64,000 nucleotides of DNA. Source: Craurococcus roseus. GTDB lineage: Bacteria > Pseudomonadota > Alphaproteobacteria > Acetobacterales > Acetobacteraceae. Each line of letters starts with the position of its first letter. The stretch's first letter is position 1. Location of the stretch: contig NZ_BAAAFZ010000008.1 of assembly GCF_039523795.1 (NCBI RefSeq), positions 485,931 through 549,930 on the forward strand, read 5' to 3'. The translations under genes and the position numbers were made by a program. Under the pieces are notes generated by a model. It was not told the origin of the DNA, searched no databases, and saw only the letters and a program-made list of their open reading frames with translations. Positions 17,604-28,239 of this stretch are shown here, one piece after another.

Positions 17604-19043
17604 ATGCCTGACTTCGACGTGGTGGTGATCGGCGCCGGCGCCGCCGGCCTGTCCGTGGCCGCCATCTCCGCCGGGCTCGGGCTCAACGTGGCGCTGGTGG
17701 AGCGCCACCGGATGGGCGGGGATTGCCTGAACTACGGCTGCGTGCCCTCCAAGGCGCTGCTCGCCGCCGCCCACGCCGCGGCGGAGGCGCGAACCGCCGG
17801 GCGCTTCGGCCTGCGCCTGCCGCCGCCCGAGGTAGACTGGGCCGGCGTGCGCGCGCACGTCCGCGGCGCCATCGACCGCATCGCGCCCAACGACTCCGTC
17901 GCGCGCTTCCGCGGCATGGGCGTGGAGGTGGTCGAGGCTCCGGCGCACTTCCTGTCGCCCGATGCGATCGAGGCGGGCGGCCGCAGGTTCGGCTTCCGCC
18001 GCTGCGTGGTGGCGGCCGGCTCCGCCGCGGTCGTGCCGGAGTTGCCGGGGCTGGACGCCGTGCCCTGGCTGACCAACGAGACGATCTTCGACCTGGATGA
18101 GCCGCCCGCCCACCTGCTGATCCTGGGCGGCGGGCCGATCGGGCTGGAGATGGCGCAGGCCCACGCGCGCCTCGGCTGCGCGGTCACGGTGCTGGAGGGC
18201 GCGGGCCGGATCGCCGGGCGCGAGGACGCCGAGCTGGTGGAAGGCCTCCGCCCGTTCCTTCGCGCCGATGGCGTCGCGATCCGCGAAGGCGTGCGGGTGG
18301 CGCGCGTCGAAGCGCCGGAGGACGGCGGGCCGGGCGTGGTGGCGGTGCTGGAAGGCGGCGGACGCGTGGCGGGCAGCCATCTGCTGCTGGCGGTGGGCCG
18401 CGCGCCGCGCCTGTCCGGCCTCGACCTCCCGACCGGGAACGTGGCGGCGGGGCCGAAGGGCATCGCCACCCGGCGGGACCTCCGCTCCACCTCGAACCGC
18501 CGGGTGTGGGCGGTGGGCGACATCGCCGACCCGGAAGGGCTCGGCCCGCGCGCCTTCACCCACGTCGCTAGCCAGCACGCGGGGATCGTCGTGCGGTCCA
18601 TGCTGTTCCGCCTGCCTGTCCGGCTTGATTACGACGCCTTGCCGCGCGTCACCTACACCGACCCGGAACTGGCGCAGATCGGCTTGACCGAAGCCGAGGC
18701 GCGGGAGGCGGGGCACGAGGGCGTCACGGTGCTGCGCTGGCCGCTTTCGGAGAACGACCGCGCCATCGCGGAGGGGCGGCCGGAGGGCATGGTGAAGCTG
18801 GTGGTGGGCAAGCGTGGGCGCCTGCTCGGCGCCGGCATCCTGGCGCCCCGGGCCGGCGAGATGGCGGGGCTCTACGGCCTGATGATCGGGCGGAAGCTGC
18901 CGCTCTCGGCCCTTGCCGGCATGGTGCTGCCCTACCCCACCTTGTCCGAGGCGGGCAAGCGAGCGGCGGGCGACTACTACACGCCTCGGTTGTTGTCGCC
19001 GACCACGAAGCGTCTTATCGGATGGCTGAAACGCCTGCCGTAG
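17604..19043 (+). CDS. FAD-dependent pyridine nucleotide-disulfide oxidoreductase
   Basis: 479 residues. FAD-binding GAGAAG (10-15), redox-active Cys41 and Cys46 in GGDCLNYGCVPSK, an NAD(P)-binding GGGPIG near 176-181 and a C-terminal dimerisation domain are all present. The C-terminal active-site block reads P-Y-P-T-L-S-E: the histidine of dihydrolipoamide dehydrogenase or glutathione reductase (H-P-T) is replaced by Tyr. It is therefore more like the mercuric-reductase-type group that accompanies TVP38 proteins than a true Lpd. No N-terminal HMA domain is present. The electron acceptor is not known. Confidence 0.85.
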   Translation: MPDFDVVVIGAGAAGLSVAAISAGLGLNVALVERHRMGGDCLNYGCVPSKALLAAAHAAAEARTAGRFGLRLPPPEVDWAGVRAHVRGAIDRIAPNDSVARFRGMGVEVVEAPAHFLSPDAIEAGGRRFGFRRCVVAAGSAAVVPELPGLDAVPWLTNETIFDLDEPPAHLLILGGGPIGLEMAQAHARLGCAVTVLEGAGRIAGREDAELVEGLRPFLRADGVAIREGVRVARVEAPEDGGPGVVAVLEGGGRVAGSHLLLAVGRAPRLSGLDLPTGNVAAGPKGIATRRDLRSTSNRRVWAVGDIADPEGLGPRAFTHVASQHAGIVVRSMLFRLPVRLDYDALPRVTYTDPELAQIGLTEAEAREAGHEGVTVLRWPLSENDRAIAEGRPEGMVKLVVGKRGRLLGAGILAPRAGEMAGLYGLMIGRKLPLSALAGMVLPYPTLSEAGKRAAGDYYTPRLLSPTTKRLIGWLKRLP

Positions 19044-19078
19044 CGTTGCAACCGCGGCAGAAGGGAACAGACCTGCAC

Positions 19079-19876
19079 ATGACGGAACGCATTCTCGACG
19101 GGCGCACCGCGCTCGTCACCGGCAGCACCAGCGGCATCGGGCTCGGCATCGCCCTGCTCTACGCCCAGGCCGGCGCCAAGGTGATGCTGAACGGCCTCGG
19201 CCGCCCGGAGGACATTGCGCGGGCGCGGCGCGAGGTGGGCGCGGCGATGGGCGTGGACGAGGCGCCCTTCTCCGACGCCGACCTGTCGCGCGGCGAAGCC
19301 GTGGCGGGCATGGTGCGCGCGGCGGAGGCGGCGCTCGGCAGCGTGGACATCCTCGTCAACAACGCCGGCATCCAGCACGTCGCGCCGATCGACGAGTTCC
19401 CGGAAGCGAAATGGGACGCGATCATCGCCATCAACTTCACGTCCAACTTCCACGCCATCAAGGCGGCGCTGCCGGGGATGAAGAAGCGCAACTGGGGGCG
19501 CATCATCAACGTCGCCTCCGCGCACGGCCTCGTCGCCTCGCCCTACAAGGCGGCCTACGTCTCGGCCAAGCACGCGGTGGTCGGCCTGACCAAGACGGTG
19601 GCGCTGGAGATCGCGCGCACGCCGGTGACGTGCAACGCCATCTGCCCCGGCTTCGTCCGCACGCCATTGGCCGAGGCGCAGGTGAAGCCGTTGGCGGAGA
19701 AGCACGGCGTTTCCGAAGAGCAGGCGCTGACGGACTACCTGCTGGAGAAGCAGCCCTCCAAGCGCTGGGTCGAGGTGGAGGACGTGGCGCGCATGGCGCT
19801 CTACCTCGCCGGCCCCGGCAGCGGCGCGGTGAACGGCGCGGCGCTCTCCATCGACGGCGGCTGGCTGGCGGCCTGA
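19079..19876 (+). CDS. bdhA: 3-hydroxybutyrate dehydrogenase
   Basis: 265 residues from ATG 19079; an in-frame ATG at 19022 lies inside the preceding gene and is less likely. It is an SDR enzyme oxidising D-3-hydroxybutyrate to acetoacetate, used when polyhydroxybutyrate is degraded. The cofactor loop TGSTSGIGLG spans 14-23, and the catalytic Ser147, Tyr160 and Lys164 are present. The family-specific W-V-E-V-E-D-V-A region near the end and the G-G-W-L C-terminus fit BdhA. The stop overlaps the patatin start (TGATG). Confidence 0.93.
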   Translation: MTERILDGRTALVTGSTSGIGLGIALLYAQAGAKVMLNGLGRPEDIARARREVGAAMGVDEAPFSDADLSRGEAVAGMVRAAEAALGSVDILVNNAGIQHVAPIDEFPEAKWDAIIAINFTSNFHAIKAALPGMKKRNWGRIINVASAHGLVASPYKAAYVSAKHAVVGLTKTVALEIARTPVTCNAICPGFVRTPLAEAQVKPLAEKHGVSEEQALTDYLLEKQPSKRWVEVEDVARMALYLAGPGSGAVNGAALSIDGGWLAA

Positions 19877-21003
19877 TGGCCGACCGCGACCTCCCGGACG
19901 TACCCGGGCCCGCCGCGGCGCGGGACGCGGCGGAGCGGTCGGACGCGCAGCAGGGCGCGCCGGCGCCTTACGTCGCCAAGCCCGTGAAGCCGCGCCGCAT
20001 CAACCTCGCTCTGCAAGGCGGCGGCACGCACGGCGCCTTCACCTGGGGCGTGCTGGAACGGCTGCTCGAGGACGACCGGCTCGACATCGACGGCGTGTCC
20101 GGGACCTCGGCCGGCGCCCTCAACGCCGCGATCCTGGTGCAGGGCCTGGCCGAAGGCGGGCGCGAAGGCGCGATCCGCGCGCTCGGGCGCTTGTGGCGGG
20201 ACGTGGCGACGCGGCTCGCCTTCAGCCCGCTCCAGAACACGCCCTGGGAGAAGGCGCTCTGGGGCCACGACCTCAGCCGCTCCTTTGCCTACCAGACCTT
20301 CGATTTCGTCATCCGCGCCTTCTCGCCCTACCAGTTCAACCCCTTTCCCATCGAGTACAACCCGCTCCGCACGGTCATCGAGGACCAGCTCGACACGGCG
20401 GTGCTGCGGCGCGACCCGAAGGGGACGAGGCTCTTCATCTCCGCCACCAACGTCCGCACCGGCAAGCCGCGCGTCTTCACGCGGACGGAGGTGGACGCGG
20501 ACGCGCTGATGGCCTCGGCCTGCCTGCCCAACATCTTCCGGGCGGTGCAGATCGACGGCGAGGCCTACTGGGACGGCGGCTACCTGGGGAACCCCGCGCT
20601 GTGGCCGCTCTACCACGAGGGCGGCGCCCCCGACATCCTGCTGGTGCAGATCAACGCCATCATGCGGCCGGAGCTGCCGACCAGCGCCTCCGACATCATG
20701 AACCGGCTGAACGAGGTCAGCTTCAACGCCTCGCTGATGAGCGAGATGCGGGCGATCGACTTCGTGCAGCGCCTGCTCGACGCGGGCCGGCTGGAGCAGC
20801 CGCGCTACCGGCGCATCTTCCTCCACTGCATCGAGGACGAGGACCGGATGCGGGAGTTCAAGCTGTCCACCAAGCTCAACGGCGACTGGGAGTTCCTCCA
20901 GGTGCTGCGCCGCTACGGGCGCGAGGCGGCCGACCGGTTCCTGGCCGAGCACTTCGACAACATCGGGCGCGAGAGCACGCTGGACATCCAGCGGTACCTG
21001 TAG
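19876..21003 (+). CDS. Patatin-like phospholipase/hydrolase
   Basis: 375 residues. The Ser-Asp dyad of patatins is intact: oxyanion loop GGGTHGAF at 48-55, nucleophile Ser78 in GTSAG and Asp233 in DGG. The first 40 residues are a low-complexity cytosolic leader with no signal peptide. Coupling to bdhA by a one-base overlap suggests the hydrolase acts on acyl esters that yield 3-hydroxybutyrate, for example polyhydroxybutyrate; this is inference from context, and a lipid substrate is equally possible. Confidence 0.88.
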   Translation: MADRDLPDVPGPAAARDAAERSDAQQGAPAPYVAKPVKPRRINLALQGGGTHGAFTWGVLERLLEDDRLDIDGVSGTSAGALNAAILVQGLAEGGREGAIRALGRLWRDVATRLAFSPLQNTPWEKALWGHDLSRSFAYQTFDFVIRAFSPYQFNPFPIEYNPLRTVIEDQLDTAVLRRDPKGTRLFISATNVRTGKPRVFTRTEVDADALMASACLPNIFRAVQIDGEAYWDGGYLGNPALWPLYHEGGAPDILLVQINAIMRPELPTSASDIMNRLNEVSFNASLMSEMRAIDFVQRLLDAGRLEQPRYRRIFLHCIEDEDRMREFKLSTKLNGDWEFLQVLRRYGREAADRFLAEHFDNIGRESTLDIQRYL

Positions 21004-21018
21004 GGAGGCGCGGGCGGC

Positions 21019-21795
21019 GTGTCGGGCAATCCGGTCTGGGACCCTGAGCAGTACCTCCGCTTCGGCGACGAGCGGCTGCGGCCGGCGCTCGACCTCCTGG
21101 CGCGCGTTGCGCACCCCGGCCCGGCGCGGGTGGTGGACCTCGGCTGCGGCGCCGGCAGCGCCATGCCAGCGCTGCGGGCGCGCTTCCCGGGCGCGGCGCT
21201 GCGCGGCGTGGACGGCTCCGCCGAGATGCTCGCCAAGGCGCGAACGGCCGGCTTCGACACCGAGCGGGCGGACATCGCGGCGTGGGTGCCGGCCGAGCCG
21301 GTGGACGTGCTGTTCAGCAACGCGGCGCTGCATTGGCTGCCCGGCCACGCGGTGCTGTTCCCGCGCCTGCTCGGCTGCTTGGCGCCGGGCGGGGTGCTGG
21401 CGGCGCAGATGCCGCACATGCACGCGGCGCCCGTACGCGCGGCGCAGGACCGGCTGGCGACGGACGGTCCCTGGGCCGGGCGGCTCCAGGGCGTGAGGAG
21501 CGCGCCGCCGGTGCCCGACCCGGCTTGGTACTACGACCTCCTGGCGCCGCGCACGGCCGCGCTCGACATCTGGGCCACGGAGTACCTGCATGTGCTGCGC
21601 GGCGAGGACCCGGTGGCGCGCTGGGCGATGGGCAGCAGCCTGCGGCCTTACATGGACGCATTGGAGGGCGAGCCGGATCTGCGCGAGGGCTTCCTCGCGG
21701 CCTACGCGGACGAGATGCGCCGGGCCTATCCGCCGCAGGCCGACGGCGCGGTGCTGCTGCCGTTCCGGCGGCTGTTCATCCTGGCGCGGGTTTGA
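21019..21795 (+). CDS. tam: Trans-aconitate 2-methyltransferase-like enzyme
   Basis: 258 residues. It has a class I methyltransferase core with SAM motif VVDLGCGAG near 38-46 and the Tam-type block V-L-F-S-N-A-A-L-H-W-L near 96-106. The N-terminal W-D-P-E-Q-Y-L-R-F sequence and an R-R-L-F C-terminal region are also typical of Tam, which methylates trans-aconitate, a by-product that inhibits the TCA cycle. It lies 15 nt downstream of the patatin gene, and its 3' end overlaps the convergent DUF3293 gene by 70 nt. Confidence 0.88.
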   Translation: MSGNPVWDPEQYLRFGDERLRPALDLLARVAHPGPARVVDLGCGAGSAMPALRARFPGAALRGVDGSAEMLAKARTAGFDTERADIAAWVPAEPVDVLFSNAALHWLPGHAVLFPRLLGCLAPGGVLAAQMPHMHAAPVRAAQDRLATDGPWAGRLQGVRSAPPVPDPAWYYDLLAPRTAALDIWATEYLHVLRGEDPVARWAMGSSLRPYMDALEGEPDLREGFLAAYADEMRRAYPPQADGAVLLPFRRLFILARV

Positions 21796-22175
21796 CGCAA
21801 CGGAACGAGCCTCGCCGGCGCACCGACTCGCACCACGACCGTCGCGTTCTGCCGGAAGCGCCGGGCCAGCGCCGCCGCGTGGCGCGGGTCGGCGGCGAGG
21901 AGCAGGTGGCGTTCCGACCAGCCGCGCCCGCGACCTTCCCCTTCCGCGGACGGCAGCCGCCGCGCCGCCTCGCGCAGCCGCGCCATCATGCGCGCGTTCC
22001 AACCGGGCGGCATCCGCCGACTCCACGGGTTCCAGGCGGTGACGAAGGCGCCTTCGCGCGCGCCGAGTCGCCGCAGGAGGGCGTCGATCTCTGCGCTCCG
22101 CCTGCCGATGCGCGCCACGGCGCCGTCCGCTTCGTAATCCGTGCGGCGGTAGGCCGCCGCGAGCGCCGGCGTCAT
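21726..22175 (-). CDS. DUF3293 domain protein
   Basis: 149 residues, starting at the ATG that overlaps the rlmI stop (GCATGA). The DUF3293 pattern is visible: an initial Y-R-x-T-D-Y, a core A-F-V-T-A-W-N-P-W-S near 43-52, the N-A-R-M helix and an R-x-G-x-P-A-R-L-V-P-L end. The function of DUF3293 is unknown. The gene is easily missed because its 3' end runs 70 nt antisense into tam; the coding signal weakens in the last 20 codons. Confidence 0.75.
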   Translation of the reverse strand: MTPALAAAYRRTDYEADGAVARIGRRSAEIDALLRRLGAREGAFVTAWNPWSRRMPPGWNARMMARLREAARRLPSAEGEGRGRGWSERHLLLAADPRHAAALARRFRQNATVVVRVGAPARLVPLRQTRARMNSRRNGSSTAPSACGG

Positions 22176-23383
22176 GCCAGTTGGAACAGCATGGCCTTCA
22201 GGTACGCGCTCTCGGGCAGCATCGGGTGGACCGGATGGTCCGGCCCGGCGCCGCCTTGGAACAGGATGCGCCCTTCGCGCCGCGCGCGCCCGATGCCCCA
22301 GATGGAGGCGTCCGCGAAGTCGCCGGGCGCGACGTGGTGGCTGCACGAGGCGAGGAACAGGAAGCCGCCCGGCGCCACCAGCGCCGCCGCCAGCCGCGCC
22401 AGCTTCCCGTAGCCCTTGAGCGCGACGGGCTGGTCGCGACGGCTCTTGGCGAAGGCGGGCGGGTCGGCCACCACGACGTCGAAGCGCTCGCCGGCGCCCG
22501 CCATCCGCTCCAACTCGTCCAGCGCCTCGGCCCGCCGGGTCTCGGTGCGGGCGGCCAAGCCGTTCTCGGCGGCGGTGCGCGCGGCGAGGTCGAGCGCGTG
22601 CGCGCTGCGGTCGAGCAGCACGACGCGCGAGGCGCCGGCGGCGGCGCAGCGCAGGCCGAAGCCGCCGGTGTGGCAGAAGGCGTCCAGCACCGTCGCGCCG
22701 GCCGAAAGGCGCGAAACGCGGTCGCGGTTCTCGCGCTGGTCGAAGAACCAACCGGTCTTCTGGCCGCCGAGCAGGTCCACGGCGAAGCCGAGGCCGCCCT
22801 CCTCCGCCCGCACCGGCTCCGCCGCCGCGGCGTCGCCGAGCAGCGGGCGCACCTCCTGCGGCAGCCCTTCGAGGGCCCGCACGGCGGCGTCGTTGCGCGC
22901 CACCACGACGCGCGGCGCGAGCAGGCCCCCGAGCGCGTCCAGCAGCGCCGGCGTTATCAGCTCCATGCCCGCGGTGTTGGCCTGCACCGCCAGCGCGTCG
23001 CCGTAGCGGTCGATCACCAACCCCGGCAGCCCGTCCGCTTCGGCGTGGACCAGGCGGTAGAACGGCGTGGCGTACAGCCGCTCGCGCAGCGCCAGGGCGC
23101 CCGCGACGCGCTCGCGCAGCCAATCTGCGCCGATGGCGGCGTCCGGGTCGCGCGACAAGCGCCGCGCCGCGATCAGGGTGTGCGGGTTGAAATGCCAGAC
23201 GCCGTGCCGGGCGCCGTCGTCGCCCTCCAGGCGCACCAGCCCGCCCGGCGGCAGCGCCTTCGCGGCAGGCGTCATGGTGATCTCGTTGGAGAAGGCCCAA
23301 GGATGGCCCGCCTTCACGCGGCGGTCGTGGCCCGGAAGCAGGCGGATCGAGGGCGGCGCGTCCCGCGCGTCAGGTTGGTGCAT
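22172..23383 (-). CDS. rlmI: 23S rRNA (cytosine-C5) methyltransferase RlmI-like
   Basis: 403 residues from ATG 23383. A PUA-like N-terminal domain (about 5-80, with G-H-P-W-A-F-S-N-E) is followed by an EEHEE linker and a Rossmann methyltransferase domain (about 190-400). The FDQRENRDR block, SAM motif V-L-D-A-F-C-H-T-G-G-F and catalytic-loop D-P-P-A-F-A-K-S are characteristic of RlmI/COG1092 proteins, which methylate C1962 of 23S rRNA in E. coli. Downstream it is coupled to the DUF3293 gene. Its divergent neighbour is a small plus-strand gene. Confidence 0.9.
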   Translation of the reverse strand: MHQPDARDAPPSIRLLPGHDRRVKAGHPWAFSNEITMTPAAKALPPGGLVRLEGDDGARHGVWHFNPHTLIAARRLSRDPDAAIGADWLRERVAGALALRERLYATPFYRLVHAEADGLPGLVIDRYGDALAVQANTAGMELITPALLDALGGLLAPRVVVARNDAAVRALEGLPQEVRPLLGDAAAAEPVRAEEGGLGFAVDLLGGQKTGWFFDQRENRDRVSRLSAGATVLDAFCHTGGFGLRCAAAGASRVVLLDRSAHALDLAARTAAENGLAARTETRRAEALDELERMAGAGERFDVVVADPPAFAKSRRDQPVALKGYGKLARLAAALVAPGGFLFLASCSHHVAPGDFADASIWGIGRARREGRILFQGGAGPDHPVHPMLPESAYLKAMLFQLA

Positions 23384-23653
23384 CGAGGGCGCGGAACTTG
23401 CCGACCGCGTCCAGGCGGCGCAACCGGCCACCTCGCGCGCCTCTACGTCGCCGCTCCGACGAAGTCGGTCCACGACACACCGGGACGAGACGGCGGACCG
23501 TGAAATACAACCGAAAGTAGCGTCTCTTTTCGCACAGATGTCCTTTTAGTTTCAATGCAATGCGTCGTGGGAATCTCTGCCGAATTCGTCTTGATGCCCC
23601 CGCAGGTAAATCGTATGTGTTCTTTGCGTTCACTTTTTAGGGAGCAAGGACGG

Positions 23654-23881
23654 ATGCGCGACGGGATCAACCTCGGTGCCGCTGAGCTGGACGAGACCAC
23701 CACCGCTTCCCTCCGCCTGATGCTGTCCTATGTCGAGGCCGAGTGCCTCCGCATCGGCGCCCCCGACGCCGCCAAGCACGCCGCCATGGCGGCGGCGCTG
23801 ATGACCGGCCTGGAGGTCCAGCCTTCCTCCGTGGACTTCTCCCGCTCCGCCCGCCGCCCGCGCAGTCGCCGCCTGCACTGA
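23654..23881 (+). CDS. Small hypothetical protein
   Basis: 75 residues from ATG 23654, with GGAG 12 nt upstream. The N-terminal 50 residues look like two amphipathic helices (L-R-L-M-L-S-Y-V-E-A-E and K-H-A-A-M-A-A-A-L-M). The C-terminus is Arg/Ser-rich and basic (R-R-P-R-S-R-R). No family is recognised. The upstream 270 nt are clearly less GC-rich than the surroundings and probably hold a dedicated promoter, which favours a real gene. It may be a nucleic-acid-binding small protein, judging only from the basic tail. Confidence 0.55.
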   Translation: MRDGINLGAAELDETTTASLRLMLSYVEAECLRIGAPDAAKHAAMAAALMTGLEVQPSSVDFSRSARRPRSRRLH

Positions 23882-23914
23882 GAGAGCGGCCCGCCGCGGC
23901 GCCGGCCCCTTCCC

Positions 23915-25351
23915 CTACTCCCGGAGCCGCGCCGCTAGGCCGGTCGTGGAGCGGCCGGGCAGCAGATCGACCAGCACGACCTCGCCCCCCGACGCCCGGA
24001 CGAGGTCCGCGCCCACCACCCGATCTTCGGTGTAGTCGGCGCCCTTCACCAGCACATCCGGCCTCAGCGCGCGGACCAGTTCCAAGGGCGTGTCCTCCTC
24101 GAACGCCACCACGGCATCCACAGCGGCCAGGGCCGCAACCACCGCCGCGCGGTCGGCCAAAGGCGTGATGGGGCGCGACGGCCCTTTCAGCCGCGCCACC
24201 GAAGCGTCCGTGTTGAGGGCCACCACCAAGCGGTCGCAGCGCCGCCGGGCCGCTTGCAGCAACGAAACGTGGCCGGCGTGCAGGATGTCGAAGCAGCCGT
24301 TGGTGAAGCCGACGCGGAGGCCCTGCGCCCGCCACTCCGAAACGCGCCGCAGCGCCGCGGCCAAGCCCAGCGCCGCCGGCCCCTCCATGCCGTCCACGCC
24401 GCCCGCGTGCAGCGCGTGCTCCAGCTCCTCGGCGCCGACCGTCGCCGTGCCGAGCTTGCCAACCACGATGCCGGCGGCGGCGTTGGCGATCCGCATCGCC
24501 TCTTCGAGCGGCCGGCCGGCGGCGTGGGCGAGCGCCAGGGTGGCGATCACCGTGTCGCCGGCGCCCGACACGTCGAACACCTCGCGCGCCTGCGCCGCCA
24601 CGGCCGCGTGGCCCCCGTCCGCGCGCACCAGCACCATGCCGCGCTCGGCGCGGGTGCAAAGGAGGGATGGGACGCCGGCCGCGCGCATCGCCGCACGGGC
24701 GGCGGCCACGACCTCGGCCTCCGTGCCCGCCGGCATCCGGGCGGCGCGCGCCAGTTCGCGGGCGTTGGGCGTCAGGCAGTCCGCGCCGCGGTAGAGGGCG
24801 AAATCGTCGCTCTTGGGATCGGCGAAGACCGGGACGCCCGCCTCGCGCGCCGCGGCGATGGCACCGGCGACGACCGCCGGGGTCAGGGTGCCCTTGGCGT
24901 AGTCCGACAGCACGAGCGCGCCGCAACCCGCGACGCGGCTCCGCACCGCTGCCACCAGCGCCGCGGCCTCTCCTTCGTCGGCCGGCCGCGCTTCCTCCTC
25001 GTCCAGCCGCGCGACTTGCTGGTTGCCGGCGATGACTCGCGTCTTGAGGACGGTGCGGCGGGCGCCGCCGGTCACCGTGGCGTCCTCGATCCCGGCGTCG
25101 CCCGCGAGCAGGGCGCGCAATTCCGCCGCCGCCCCGTCTTCGCCGACCAGGCCGACCAGCACCGCCGTCCCGCCCAGCGCCGAAACGTTGCGCGCCACGT
25201 TGCCGGCCCCGCCGGGCATGGCGTGGCTGCGGCGCAGGCGCACCACCGGCACCGGCGCCTCCGGGGAGATCCGGTCCACGTCGCCGTAGAGGAATCGGTC
25301 TAGCATCGCGTCGCCGAGGACGAGGACGCGGATGCCGGCGAAGTCGAGCAT
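23915..25351 (-). CDS. hldE: Bifunctional heptose 7-phosphate kinase / heptose 1-phosphate adenylyltransferase
   Basis: 478 residues from ATG 25351. The N-terminal ribokinase-type domain (1-320) carries the D-V-S-G-A-G-D-T anion-hole motif. The C-terminal nucleotidyltransferase domain (about 345-478) begins with T-N-G-C-F-D-I-L-H-A-G-H, giving the H-x-G-H signature at 358-361. HldE makes ADP-D-glycero-beta-D-manno-heptose for the LPS inner core. Alphaproteobacteria vary in whether they carry heptose, so this implies a heptose-containing LPS here. It is transcribed alone. Confidence 0.95.
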   Translation of the reverse strand: MLDFAGIRVLVLGDAMLDRFLYGDVDRISPEAPVPVVRLRRSHAMPGGAGNVARNVSALGGTAVLVGLVGEDGAAAELRALLAGDAGIEDATVTGGARRTVLKTRVIAGNQQVARLDEEEARPADEGEAAALVAAVRSRVAGCGALVLSDYAKGTLTPAVVAGAIAAAREAGVPVFADPKSDDFALYRGADCLTPNARELARAARMPAGTEAEVVAAARAAMRAAGVPSLLCTRAERGMVLVRADGGHAAVAAQAREVFDVSGAGDTVIATLALAHAAGRPLEEAMRIANAAAGIVVGKLGTATVGAEELEHALHAGGVDGMEGPAALGLAAALRRVSEWRAQGLRVGFTNGCFDILHAGHVSLLQAARRRCDRLVVALNTDASVARLKGPSRPITPLADRAAVVAALAAVDAVVAFEEDTPLELVRALRPDVLVKGADYTEDRVVGADLVRASGGEVVLVDLLPGRSTTGLAARLRE

Positions 25352-25469
25352 GACGCGGGGGATACTGTGCCGGGGCGCGGATGCGCAAACGGCGCGGAAG
25401 GATCGACCCGCCGCGCCGTCGCTGATGGCCTGCGTGAAGCGCGCGCTTCCTGCGCAATCTTGCCCGTGC

Positions 25470-25622
25470 TTACTTCCTTGGAGGGTTGTTGTCCCGACCC
25501 TTACCGGAAGGATTGCCGGTCGTGCTCGGCTTGCCGCCGGACCCCTTGCCAGCGCCTGCACCGCCGCCTTTTCCAGCGCCGCTGGTCCCTTGGCCGCCCT
25601 TGCCACCACCGCCTTTGGCCAT
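25470..25622 (-). CDS. Small Gly/Lys-rich basic protein
   Basis: 50 residues from ATG 25622, with GGAG about 7 nt upstream. Composition is extreme: repeated G-K-G-G and A-G-K-G units, then K-P-S-T-T-G-N-P-S-G-K-G-R. It is strongly positively charged and certainly disordered. A near-perfect 22-bp palindrome lies 17 nt before the start, and a 118-nt gap separates its end from hldE. It could be a nucleic-acid- or polyanion-binding peptide, but no family is recognised. The plus strand of the same stretch reads as Pro-rich noise. Confidence 0.4.
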   Translation of the reverse strand: MAKGGGGKGGQGTSGAGKGGGAGAGKGSGGKPSTTGNPSGKGRDNNPPRK

Positions 25623-25638
25623 TTTCCGCTCCAACAAA

Positions 25639-25660
25639 AACTGTTCGATATCAAACAGTT
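25639..25660. promoter_or_regulatory. 22-bp palindrome, candidate operator
   Basis: The site reads AACTGTT, C, GATATC, A, AACAGTT: 20 of 22 positions are self-complementary, the exceptions being the symmetric positions that flank the central GATATC. It lies just upstream of the minus-strand Gly/Lys-rich gene and 107 nt before the divergent monooxygenase gene. It is embedded in an AT-rich patch unusual for this window. Dyad length and position fit a dimeric repressor site; the regulator is unknown. Confidence 0.45.
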
Positions 25661-25766
25661 CTAGCGTGCCGGTGCTGGGTTGGACAACCGGAATCGGCAG
25701 CGCTTCGCACGCTTCGACCGCATCGCGCGTCTGAGGATGCCGCGTCATCAACGGAGGAGGGCACCG

Positions 25767-26084
25767 ATGATCACCCGCCTGTGGCACGGATGGACCACGC
25801 CGGAAAACGCGGACGGCTACGAGGCGGTGATCCGCTCCGCCATCTTCCCCGGCATCATGGGCCGGGGCATCGCCGGCCTGGAACGCATCGAACTCCTCCG
25901 GCGGCCGCTCGGCGGGGAAGTGGAGTTCGTCACCATCATGCGGTTCACGTCCTGGGACGCGGTGAAGGCTTTCGCCGGGCCGGACTGGGAGGTCTCGGTC
26001 GTGCCGCCCGCGGCCAGGGCCGTGCTCGTACGCTTCGACGACAAGGCGCAGCACTACGAGGTCCGCGCGGAAGGGCAGGCCTGA
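25767..26084 (+). CDS. Antibiotic biosynthesis monooxygenase (ABM) domain protein
   Basis: 105 residues from ATG 25767, preceded by GGAGGAGG. The sequence forms one ferredoxin-like ABM unit: I-T-R-L-W-H-G-W at the start, a helix with Y-E-A-V-I-R, the strand E-F-V-T-I-M-R-F-T-S-W and a helix A-V-K-A-F-A-G-P-D-W. Such proteins include cofactor-free monooxygenases and stress-response dimers; the substrate is not deducible. It is convergent with fusA, the two being separated by a terminator hairpin. Confidence 0.75.
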   Translation: MITRLWHGWTTPENADGYEAVIRSAIFPGIMGRGIAGLERIELLRRPLGGEVEFVTIMRFTSWDAVKAFAGPDWEVSVVPPAARAVLVRFDDKAQHYEVRAEGQA

Positions 26085-26100
26085 CGGGCGCCCGGTCGCG

Positions 26101-26129
26101 AAAACGGCGCGGGAGAAGCCCCCCGCGCC
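26101..26129 (-). terminator. Rho-independent terminator of fusA
   Basis: An 8-bp GC stem (GGCGCGGG at 26106-26113 paired with CCCGCGCC at 26122-26129) is followed, in the direction of fusA transcription, by a GTTTTC run (26100-26105). It lies 28 nt past the fusA stop and can also stop the convergent monooxygenase transcript. Confidence 0.7.
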
Positions 26130-26157
26130 ACTGGCCTTGGACCCAGGCCGAGGGCGC

Positions 26158-28239
<2,082 letters not shown>

